Shown here: positions 16,110-24,150 of the stretch, piece by piece
Numbering within the stretch: position 1 is the first letter of the stretch
How the letters are laid out: every line of letters begins with the position of its first letter
Assembly (NCBI GenBank): GCA_023150875.1
Contig: JAKLKC010000019.1
Location: forward strand, 41,756 to 105,755
Source: Myxococcota bacterium
GTDB lineage: Bacteria > Myxococcota_A > UBA796 > UBA9615 > JAKLKC01
Reading direction: 5' to 3'
DNA: 64,000 nt
Program-made: the position numbers and the translations under genes
The notes under the pieces: generated by a model
The model's database searches: none
Told to the model about the DNA's origin: nothing
What the model saw: the letters and a program-made list of their open reading frames with translations, nothing else

Positions 16110-17426
16110 ATGCTCCGAGGCGTCCAGGCCGCCGCGTTACTCGTCCTCGCCGCCGGCTGCGGCCGGGATCCCTGCGACACCGAAGGCTTCGCCCGGGCCG
16201 CGTGGGTCGCCCCCGCCGACCGGATCCCCTGGGCCACCCACACCGACACCCGCGCCTTCACCTCCATCGCCGCCGCCGTGGACTCCATGGCCCCCACGGA
16301 GGACGGCCCCGCCCTGGTCTGCGTGGCCAGCGGCACCTACCGGGAGAGGCTGGTGGTGCCCGGGGGGGTCGCGGTGCGGGAGGCCGAAGGGGCGGAGGCC
16401 GTGCTGGTCGCCCCCGATCCCCTGGGCCCGGCCGTGGTCCTCGAGGGCTCCCGCACCGGTGCGGCGGCGGAGGTCCGGGGGATCCGGATCGTCGCCGAAG
16501 GGGTCGCGGTGCGGGTGGAGGGGCACGGGGTCGTCGCCGGGATCGACGTGGAGGGAGCCGGCAAGGGCGTGGACGTGGCCGCCGACGCCCGGGCGACCCT
16601 CTCGGGCGGGTCGCTGCGGGGGATCCGCCTCGCCCCGGCGGTGGAGGGGGCGGCGGGCGCGGCCCTGGAGATCGGCGGCACCGACTTCGCCGGCAACGTC
16701 GTCGACGTGCGCCTCGCCTCGGGGGGGGATCTCGGGCTGGACGGCACCACCCACGCCGTCCTGGACGACGCCGACGAGGCCCCCATCCAGGTCGCGGACG
16801 CCCGGCTCGACGGGAGGCGCCTCGCCTTCCGGGCCGAGGGGTCGCGCCCGGCCTTCGTCGACCTCGTCGGCACCGACGCCGTGCTGGAGGGCGCCGAATT
16901 CCTCGCCCAGACCGCCCCGATCCCCGCGGTCCGCCTGCGGGACGACGCCGCCCCCGCCTCGACGCTGACCGCCACCAACGTGCTGGCCTTCGCCCGGGTG
17001 GGTGGCGATCCCCGCTCCGCCGCCTTCGTGGTGGGGGGCGCCGCCACCCTCCGCCTGCGCTTCTCGGCGGTGCTGGGACTCGGCGGCGGCTACGGCTCCG
17101 CCATCGCCGCCACCGGCGACCAGGCCGCCATCCTGGTGGTCGACTCGGTCTTCTGGGGCAACGAGTCCTTCCTGGACACCGGGGGCTTCGACGCCTCGGT
17201 GGACGTGGACCCCGACCACACCTTCGTGGAGGCGGGCTGGGAAGTCGCCCAGGCCCTCCGCGGGGACCCCCTCCTGGAGGACCCCGCGCGGGAGGACTTC
17301 CGCCCCCGGACCGGCTCCCCCCTCATCGACGCCGCCCTGGCCATCGAGGGGGTGGACACGGACATCCTCGGCGAGCCCCGCCCCCTCGGCGACGGCCCCG
17401 ACATCGGCCCCTACGAGGTCCGCTGA
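16110..17426 (+). CDS. Right-handed beta-helix lipoprotein
   Basis: 438 residues. ATG 16110 has GGGGAG nine bases upstream; GTG 16074 is an alternative. The lipobox is LAAGC (Cys17). The mature part has many short strand repeats (VRGIRIVAEGVAVRVEGHG and similar), typical of a parallel beta-helix. The C-terminal block DFRPRTGSPLIDAA with IGPYE is the conserved end of pectate-lyase-like, choice-of-anchor Q type surface proteins. No catalytic residues are recognised, so carbohydrate binding or lysis is not claimed. It is followed by a good terminator. Confidence 0.78.
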   Translation: MLRGVQAAALLVLAAGCGRDPCDTEGFARAAWVAPADRIPWATHTDTRAFTSIAAAVDSMAPTEDGPALVCVASGTYRERLVVPGGVAVREAEGAEAVLVAPDPLGPAVVLEGSRTGAAAEVRGIRIVAEGVAVRVEGHGVVAGIDVEGAGKGVDVAADARATLSGGSLRGIRLAPAVEGAAGAALEIGGTDFAGNVVDVRLASGGDLGLDGTTHAVLDDADEAPIQVADARLDGRRLAFRAEGSRPAFVDLVGTDAVLEGAEFLAQTAPIPAVRLRDDAAPASTLTATNVLAFARVGGDPRSAAFVVGGAATLRLRFSAVLGLGGGYGSAIAATGDQAAILVVDSVFWGNESFLDTGGFDASVDVDPDHTFVEAGWEVAQALRGDPLLEDPAREDFRPRTGSPLIDAALAIEGVDTDILGEPRPLGDGPDIGPYEVR

Positions 17427-17428
17427 CC

Positions 17429-17476
17429 GGGGAGATCGCGCCGCCCGCCCCTGCCCCGGTGATCTCCCCCCTTTTT
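17429..17476 (+). terminator. Rho-independent terminator after the beta-helix gene
   Basis: GGGGAGATC (17429-17437) pairs perfectly with GATCTCCCC (17461-17469), followed two bases later by TTTTT (17472-17476). The loop is 23 bases. Confidence 0.65.
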
Positions 17477-17533
17477 CGCCCTCCCCCTTGAAACCGCCCC
17501 GTCCCCCCTGCTCCAATCGCCCTCGACTTGCCC

Positions 17534-20500
17534 ATGCCTTCCGCGAAGGAGCGCCCCACCCGCCTCCGCCTGGCGACGGTGGTGGGGCTGGTGTTGCTGG
17601 CGCTGCTCGTCCTGCCCCGGGCGGCCGGGGCGGCGAACTACGATCCCCGCCTGCGCTGGCGCACCGTCACCACCCCCCACTTCCGCATCCACTTCCACCA
17701 GGGGACGGAGCACCTGGCGTTCAAGGCCGCTCGGGTCGCCGAGGAGATCCACGTCCGCCTCGTCCCCGAGCTGAAGTGGGAGCCCCGGACCCGCACCGAC
17801 CTCGTCATCCTCGACAACACCGACTCCGCCAACGGCTTCGCCCAGACCATCCCCTACCGGGCCATCACCATCTACGCCACCGCTCCCCTGGAGGACAGCA
17901 GCCTCGACAACTACGAGGACTGGCTGTGGGCCCTGCTGGTCCACGAGTACGCCCACATCCTCCACATCGACACCACCCTCGGGGTCAATCGGGTGATCCA
18001 GGCGGTGATCGGTCGACTCTGGGTGCCCAACGGCATCCAGCCGGGGTGGCTGACGGAGGGGCTGGCCACCTACCAGGAGACGGTCCAGACCGCAGGAGGC
18101 CGGGGGCGCTCGGCCTACACCGAGATGCTCTGGCGCGCCAGCGCCCTGGAGGGGACCTTCCCGGGGATCGACCAGGCGGAGGGCTACCAGGCGGACTGGC
18201 CCGGGGGGCAGATCCGCTACCTGTACGGCGCCGGCTTCCACCTCTGGCTGGCGAACCGCTTCGGTGACGACCGGATCGCCGCGTTCAGCCACGCCCACGC
18301 CCGGCAGGTGATCCCCTTCATCCTCCCCTCCCGGCGGGTCTTCGGCCGGAGCTTCCCCACCCTGTGGGGGGAATGGCGGGGCGAGATGGAGCGGAGGGCC
18401 GCCGCCGACCGGGACCGGGTCCTGGAGCGGGGGGGGCCCACGCCCTCCACGGTGGTCGCCGGCGCGCCGTACCAGGCCACCCAGCCGGTGTGGACGCCGG
18501 ACTCCCAGCGGCTGCTCTACGTCCGCCGCGACCTGTACGGCCCCACGCGGGTGATGGCCCTGGACCCCGACACCCGCCGGGAGGAGGTCTTCCTCAAGAA
18601 GGCGCCCCGGAGCATGACCTGGAGTCCCAAGGGCCACCTCTACTTCTCGGAGGTCGGCAACTTCGATCCCTTCAACTCCGGCTACGACCTCTTCCGCTAC
18701 GACCCGGTCACCCGCAAGGTGCGACGCCTGACCCGGGGCCAGCGGGCCCGGGACCCGGCGCCTTCACCCCGCGACGGACGGGTGCTGTGCGTCGTCAACG
18801 ACGCCCAGATGAACCACCTGGCCTGGCTGGGCGAGAAGGGACAGGTCCACAGGCTGGGGGAGATCCGGGACTACACCCAGTTCTCGGACCTCGTCTGGTC
18901 CCCCGACGGCTCGATGCTCGCCCTCTCGGCGTGGAAGGAGGGGGGGCGGCGCGACATCCATGTCCTGGACCCCGTCGCCTTCGAGCGCTGGGGGGACGTG
19001 GGGATCGCGCTGGCGGACGACCGGGCGAGCGAGATCGACCCCACGTTCTCCCCCGACGGCCGCTGGCTCCTCTTCGCCTCGGACCGCTCGGGGATCTGGA
19101 ACGTCTACGCCTGGTCGGTGGCGGACGGCGCGCTGCGCCAGGTGACCGACGAGGTCGGCGGAGCGTTCTCGCCCTCCGTCTCCCCCGACGGGCGCTGGCT
19201 CGCCTACCAGGGCTACACCTCCTCGGGGTACGACGTGCGGATCCTGCCCTACCGCCCCGAGACCTGGAGCGAGCCGCAGCCCGCCGCCGACCCCGAGGCC
19301 CGCTGGCTGGCGCCGCCCCCGCGCCCCCTGCCGCCTCCCCCCGAGGCGGAGGTCCCCCTCCCGTCCAGGCCCTACAACCCCATCCGCACCCTGTTCCCGC
19401 CCCGCTACCTGAGCCCCAGCTTCTCGTTCAACGACACCGGCTTCGTGGTGGGCCTGTCCACCGGGGGGTTCGACGTGCTGCGCCAGCACTCCTGGGGGGC
19501 GTCGGTGAACTACCGCAGCGACAGCGGGTACTTCGGTTGGGGTGTCGGCTACACCAACGACGTCCTGTACCCGAAGATCGGCCTCGGCTTCAGCACGTAC
19601 ACCGTCAGCTACGGGAGGATCTGGCTCGAGACCGGCGAGCCGCCCCCGCCGGGGGGCCCCGGCTTCGACGGGATCCACCGGGGCGAGGAGACGTACTTCG
19701 AGCGCCGCGACCGCGCCTACCTCTCCGCCTCCGTCCCCACCCGGGACCGCCACCACGCCTTCTTCGCCCGGTACGTGCTGGACGTGCGCCGCCCCCTGCG
19801 GGAGGTCCCCGGGGAAGCCCACACCGAGTACCTGCCCAACCACGGCAGCTTCTCGGGCATCGACGTGGGCTGGACCTGGTCCGACACCTCCTCCTACGGC
19901 CGCAGCGTCAGCCCCGAGGCGGGCAGCTCCTTCTCCGCCCGAGCCGAGGTGAAGTCCAAGTACCTGGGCGCCGGGATGAAGACCCCGGATGGCGAGGAAA
20001 CGCCGCTGGAGCAGGTGGTGCTCACCGGGGAAGGCCGTGGGTACGTCAGCATGCCGTGGAAGAGGGGACACGTCCTGGGCATCCGCGGGGCGCTGGGGAC
20101 CACCCTCGGCACCCAGGAGGGGCAGTACAGCTTCAGGATGGGGGGCAGCTTCGGCGACAGCGCGTTCATCAGCCTGCCCGACCGGTACTACCCCCTCCGG
20201 GGGTATCCCACCAGCTCCGTCCGGGGCGACCACCTGCTCCTCCTGAGCGCGGAGTACCGCCTCCCCCTGTTCTTCGTCGAGCGCTCCCTGTCCACCCTGC
20301 CGGTCTACCTCCGGGACGTGGACCTCTCGCTGTTCGCCGACGCCGGGCAGGCGTGGGACAGCGGCGACAACCCCTCTCTGGCCTCGATCCTGAGCGGCGA
20401 CGCGGACTTGGGGGAGGCGCTCCTGGGCTGGCTCGGGGACCTCAGGGTGGGGGTCGGCGCCGAGATCGGGGTCCACTTCGCCCTGGGCTGGGGTGGGTTC

Positions 20501-20596
20501 CTGAGGCTGCGCCTGGGCGCGGGGGTGGGGCTCACCGACGGCGCCCTCTCGGGCTTCCCCGACAACCTCTACTGGCAGCTCGGCTCGTCGTTCTGA
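17534..20596 (+). CDS. Peptidase-MA-like / TolB propeller / outer-membrane barrel fusion protein
   Basis: 1020 residues from ATG 17534 (TTG 17528 is an alternative). A signal peptide spans residues 1-34. An N-terminal domain (about 35-260) has the zinc motif HEYAH at 137-141 and Glu175 in GWLTEGLATYQE as third ligand, as in gluzincin peptidases of the MA clan. Residues about 290-600 carry WD40/TolB-like propeller repeats (FSPDGRWLLFASDRSG, VSPDGRWLAYQG). A Pro-rich linker precedes a C-terminal half (about 640-1020) of amphipathic strands with YPLRGYP and a final Phe, resembling a BamA/TamA-type (Omp85) barrel. A protease, a propeller and a barrel in one chain suggests a surface-anchored enzyme or secretion device (inference). 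A propeller lipoprotein gene follows. Confidence 0.82.
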   Translation: MPSAKERPTRLRLATVVGLVLLALLVLPRAAGAANYDPRLRWRTVTTPHFRIHFHQGTEHLAFKAARVAEEIHVRLVPELKWEPRTRTDLVILDNTDSANGFAQTIPYRAITIYATAPLEDSSLDNYEDWLWALLVHEYAHILHIDTTLGVNRVIQAVIGRLWVPNGIQPGWLTEGLATYQETVQTAGGRGRSAYTEMLWRASALEGTFPGIDQAEGYQADWPGGQIRYLYGAGFHLWLANRFGDDRIAAFSHAHARQVIPFILPSRRVFGRSFPTLWGEWRGEMERRAAADRDRVLERGGPTPSTVVAGAPYQATQPVWTPDSQRLLYVRRDLYGPTRVMALDPDTRREEVFLKKAPRSMTWSPKGHLYFSEVGNFDPFNSGYDLFRYDPVTRKVRRLTRGQRARDPAPSPRDGRVLCVVNDAQMNHLAWLGEKGQVHRLGEIRDYTQFSDLVWSPDGSMLALSAWKEGGRRDIHVLDPVAFERWGDVGIALADDRASEIDPTFSPDGRWLLFASDRSGIWNVYAWSVADGALRQVTDEVGGAFSPSVSPDGRWLAYQGYTSSGYDVRILPYRPETWSEPQPAADPEARWLAPPPRPLPPPPEAEVPLPSRPYNPIRTLFPPRYLSPSFSFNDTGFVVGLSTGGFDVLRQHSWGASVNYRSDSGYFGWGVGYTNDVLYPKIGLGFSTYTVSYGRIWLETGEPPPPGGPGFDGIHRGEETYFERRDRAYLSASVPTRDRHHAFFARYVLDVRRPLREVPGEAHTEYLPNHGSFSGIDVGWTWSDTSSYGRSVSPEAGSSFSARAEVKSKYLGAGMKTPDGEETPLEQVVLTGEGRGYVSMPWKRGHVLGIRGALGTTLGTQEGQYSFRMGGSFGDSAFISLPDRYYPLRGYPTSSVRGDHLLLLSAEYRLPLFFVERSLSTLPVYLRDVDLSLFADAGQAWDSGDNPSLASILSGDADLGEALLGWLGDLRVGVGAEIGVHFALGWGGFLRLRLGAGVGLTDGALSGFPDNLYWQLGSSF

Positions 20597-20741
20597 GGTC
20601 CCCGCGCGCGCGATGGCGTCCCCTCCTGCTTTCCGGTTAACCTGCCCCATCCGCTCGCCGCGACCGCCCCACGGCTCCCGGGCGCGGCCGTGCCCGGATG
20701 GGTGGCATCGCGATTGCCCATGCCGGCCCGCGGAGCAGAGC

Positions 20742-22151
20742 ATGCGCCCCGTCCACCACCGGCTCGCCGCACCGATCGTGCTCCTCGGGTCGTCCCTGGT
20801 CGCCCAGGGCTGCTCCGAGAGCAGCCTCGCCTTGGACGGCGGCGGCATGGAGGACGTGGCGGGCGCCGAGGGGGTGGCGACGGTGGTCTTCGCCGGCACC
20901 GACGCCGCCACCCTGACGACGGACGTGTGGGCCTTCGGGCCGTCCGGCGCCTTCAACGTCACCGGCGGCCTCAGGTCGCTGCTGGCGGAGGGGTCCTCGG
21001 TCCTCCCCTCCACGGCTCCCCTGCCCGTCCCTTCCCGGGACGGCTCCCGGCTGGCGCTGGTGGTCACCGAGGTCGATTCCGAGAGCGGCGAGGTGATCGT
21101 CTCCCCCGCCACCTGCTCCCTGGACGGGGTCGAGGCGGAGGTCGGCGAGCCCGTGCCCGGCCTGATCGCGGCCTGGTTCGACCAGGGCGGCGAGCACCTG
21201 GTCCTCCAGGTCCAGGACTCCGGGGCCGACACCCGCCGCGTGCTCTTCCTGCCGGCGGACCTCTCGGGCGAGCCGGTGCAGGCGGAGATCGACGCGACGG
21301 ACGTTGTGTTCCGCGGCCACGCCGGGGAAACGGGGCACGTGCTGGTCACCGCCACGGCGGACGGGGACGCCACCCGCTCGGTGTGGAGGGTCGACCCCCA
21401 CGACGGCGCGGCGAGCCTGCTGGCGGCGGACCCGGAGCGCTGGCTAGGGGCGCCGAGCGTCTCCCCCGACGGAGCCTGGCTGGCGGTGGAGGCGTCGGAC
21501 GCAACGGGGAGGCGCGAGCTCTACGCCTGGTCCCTGGACGACGGCCGCGTCGTGGCGATCTCCGCCGGCAGCCCCCTGGTGGACGCCCACCACCCCGCGT
21601 GGGACCCCGGATCCGCCGGAGCGCCGCGACTCGCCTGGGTCGAGGACCCGGTCGGCGGTGGGACGCCGGGCTCGACCGTGCGGGTCCTGGACGTCCTCGG
21701 AGGGGACGTCGGAGCCCGGACCCTGGTGGGGACCGAGGACCTCCCCACCGGCAGGACCGTGGACTCCCTGAGGTGGTCGCCGGCCGGAGGCCGCCTGCTG
21801 GTGATCTCCCGCTCCGCCGACCTGGGCACCGGGGAGACCTCCTACGAGCTGCAGGTGGTGTCCGCGGGCGAGTCCGACGGCGCCTCCGACGACGACGCGG
21901 AGTTCACCGCGGGGGACGTGGACGAGATCGACTCCGGGGGGACCCCCCTCAACCCCTCCACCGCCCACTGGGCCCGGGACGGCTCCCGGGTGCTCCTGTG
22001 GGACCGGGCCGCCGCCACCGCGACTCCCCCCTCCTCGCCGGTGCGGGAGTTGGACCCGGACTCCATGACCCTCACGGACGTGGGCACGGACTTCGCCGGG
22101 GAGATCTCCTACCCCCTTTACGCCTGGTGGAACACCCTGCTCTACCCCTGA
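20742..22151 (+). CDS. TolB/WD40-like propeller lipoprotein
   Basis: 469 residues. ATG 20742 has GGAG seven bases upstream. The lipobox is VAQGC (Cys24). The mature protein contains propeller-like repeats with VSPDGAWLAVEAS and RWSPAGGRLLVIS, typical of TolB/PD40 blades, and an acidic insert (DGASDDDAEFTAGD). It likely lies in the periplasm or on the inner face of the outer membrane. It follows the large peptidase/propeller/barrel gene by 145 bases on the same strand, and both carry PD40-type blades, so they may work together (inference). Confidence 0.75.
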   Translation: MRPVHHRLAAPIVLLGSSLVAQGCSESSLALDGGGMEDVAGAEGVATVVFAGTDAATLTTDVWAFGPSGAFNVTGGLRSLLAEGSSVLPSTAPLPVPSRDGSRLALVVTEVDSESGEVIVSPATCSLDGVEAEVGEPVPGLIAAWFDQGGEHLVLQVQDSGADTRRVLFLPADLSGEPVQAEIDATDVVFRGHAGETGHVLVTATADGDATRSVWRVDPHDGAASLLAADPERWLGAPSVSPDGAWLAVEASDATGRRELYAWSLDDGRVVAISAGSPLVDAHHPAWDPGSAGAPRLAWVEDPVGGGTPGSTVRVLDVLGGDVGARTLVGTEDLPTGRTVDSLRWSPAGGRLLVISRSADLGTGETSYELQVVSAGESDGASDDDAEFTAGDVDEIDSGGTPLNPSTAHWARDGSRVLLWDRAAATATPPSSPVRELDPDSMTLTDVGTDFAGEISYPLYAWWNTLLYP

Positions 22152-22401
22152 GCGAGAGCGCCCCACAAGGGTCCGCCCCGCCGCGGGTATTGGTGCCCGG
22201 CCCCAGGTCGGTCCATGCCTATCCGGTTGCCACCCAGGGCGGTTCGTGACGAACGCCGGCGGTCGTGGATGGCTCGCCGTCCTTGGCTCGCCCACAGAGG
22301 CACAGAGCGGCCCGTCCGGGGCCCACGGAGAACACAGAGGGAAGAGTAGGGAGGCCTGGAGCTTTGGGCGGCAAGCGGACAGGGATTGGCCGGTCCCCCC
22401 T
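22152..22401. other. Convergent intergenic region with degenerate CACAGAG repeats
   Basis: 250 bases between the propeller lipoprotein and sppA stops. At 22291-22342 it holds short units (CCACAGAGGCACAGAG, CCACGGAGAACACAGAG) like those at 44.7-44.97 kb. No gene is seen. Confidence 0.6.
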
Positions 22402-24147
22402 CTACTCTCCCTCCCTCCTCGGCTCGAACGGCAGCAACGCCAGGGGCTCGCCGGACCTGAAGGGCCACGCCGGCGAAGCCCCCGCCAGGACCCGGACCAC
22501 GTCCCGGGGTACCAGGAAGCGGGCGATCAACCTCTGGAGCCCCGGCCGGCGCTCGCTCACGAAGCGGACCCGGAACCGGCGGATCCCCGCGGCCATGGCG
22601 GCGGCCACGATGGCGTCGCCGAGCCCCCCCAAGGCGTCCACCAGCCCGTTCTCCAACGCCTGCGCCCCGGTCCACACCCGACCACCCGCGGCGGGGGCGA
22701 TCTCCTCCACCTTCCGGCGCCTCCCCCGGGCCGCCTTCCTGAGGAACGTGGCGTAGGCGCGGTCGACGGAGTCCCGGAGCTTCGCGCGCTCCGCGTCCGT
22801 CAAGGGGCCATGGTCGGAGTGGAGGCCCGGGTGGCTCCCCCGGCCGATCCGCACCTTCCGCACGCCGATCCGTCCGTAGAGCCCTGCCAGGTCGAAGCGC
22901 CCCGCCACCACCCCGATGGACCCCGTCAGCGTCGCCCCTTCGGCCAGGATCCGGTCCGCCCCCATGGCGAGGTAATACCCCCCCGAGGCGGCCACGTCCC
23001 CGAACGAGACCACCACCGGCTTCGACATCCGGGCGCGCCGCACCGCGCGCCACAGGAGGTCCGACGCGGCCGCCGATCCCCCCGGGGAGTCCACCCGCAC
23101 CACGATGGCCGCGACGTCCGCCCGGGTCACCAGCCGGTGCAGGGCCTCGGCGAAGGGCCGGGGGGTGAGGGCCTCGGCCCGCTGGAGGGGTCCCACCGAC
23201 GACGTGTCGGCGATCCTGCCAATGGCCGGCAACACGGCGACCACGGGCTGGTTCCGGAGCCACGCCCGCAGCGACCGGGACGCGCGCCGACCCCGGAGCC
23301 ACGTCCCGCCGGGGACCTCGATCCGCCCCTCGGGCCAGCGCCCCCGGCGGCGGCGGGAGAGCTGGTCAGGGTAGCAGGTCGCGTCGACGAGGCCGAGGGC
23401 CACCGCCTCCCCGACGCTCCAGGGACCGTCGTCCAGCAGGCGGGCCGCCGTCTCGAGGTCCAGCCCCCTCCCCTCGGCCATGGCCTCCACCGCCTGCCGG
23501 TGGAGGTCCAGCAGGAGTGACTCCATCGCCTCGCGGGAGGCGGGACTCGGCTCGTCGCGGGTGAACATCTCGCCGAAGCTCTTGTACTCCCCGGCGGCCA
23601 CGAACTCCGCCTCCACCCCGAGGCGTGAGAGCAGGTCCCGCACGAACAGCATCTCGCTCCGGAGCCCCGAGAACGGGAGCTGCCCCTCCGGGGCGAGGGT
23701 CACCCGGTGGGCGACGCTGGCGACGAGGTACTCCCGGAGTCCCCCATGGGCCAGGTGGACCTCGATCCGGCGGCCCGTGGCCCGCAGCGCGGCCAGGCCC
23801 CGTCGCAGCTCGAAGACCCTCGCCCAGCCGATGTGGAGCTCGTCCAGGGTCAGGGCGAGGCCGTTGACCGCGGGGTCGACCACCGCTTCCGACAGGAACT
23901 CCATCACCTGGGGAAAGGTCCTGACCTCCGGCCCCCGGGGGACGCGGCCCGCCGATGCTTCCCCCAGGCCGCCGCCCAGGTGCAGCAGGAGGGTCAGGCG
24001 ACCGCGGAGCCGGCGGCGCCTCCACAGGTCGCGCACGATGAGGAGGGGGAGGAGCACCGCCGCCAGGAGACGGCGGACGGGCCGGGAGGGGGGGCGAAAG
24101 GGACCTGAACCGCGCCGCGGCGGAGCGGGGCGGCGCCGGCGGCCCAC
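22402..24147 (-). CDS. sppA: Signal peptide peptidase SppA (67K type)
   Basis: 581 residues from GTG 24147, three bases after the preceding stop. An Arg-rich N-terminus precedes one membrane anchor (about 27-38). Two tandem ClpP-like domains follow. The general-base Lys is Lys189 in GEYKSFGEMF (first domain) and the nucleophile is Ser388 in GDVAASGGYY (second domain), matching the Lys/Ser dyad split across domains in E. coli SppA. It would cleave leftover signal peptides in the inner membrane from the periplasmic side. It is third in a minus-strand set with a TonB receptor and a MopE-like lipoprotein, which is not its usual context. Confidence 0.92.
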   Translation of the reverse strand: MGRRRRPAPPRRGSGPFRPPSRPVRRLLAAVLLPLLIVRDLWRRRRLRGRLTLLLHLGGGLGEASAGRVPRGPEVRTFPQVMEFLSEAVVDPAVNGLALTLDELHIGWARVFELRRGLAALRATGRRIEVHLAHGGLREYLVASVAHRVTLAPEGQLPFSGLRSEMLFVRDLLSRLGVEAEFVAAGEYKSFGEMFTRDEPSPASREAMESLLLDLHRQAVEAMAEGRGLDLETAARLLDDGPWSVGEAVALGLVDATCYPDQLSRRRRGRWPEGRIEVPGGTWLRGRRASRSLRAWLRNQPVVAVLPAIGRIADTSSVGPLQRAEALTPRPFAEALHRLVTRADVAAIVVRVDSPGGSAAASDLLWRAVRRARMSKPVVVSFGDVAASGGYYLAMGADRILAEGATLTGSIGVVAGRFDLAGLYGRIGVRKVRIGRGSHPGLHSDHGPLTDAERAKLRDSVDRAYATFLRKAARGRRRKVEEIAPAAGGRVWTGAQALENGLVDALGGLGDAIVAAAMAAGIRRFRVRFVSERRPGLQRLIARFLVPRDVVRVLAGASPAWPFRSGEPLALLPFEPRREGE

Positions 24148-24150
24148 GGA

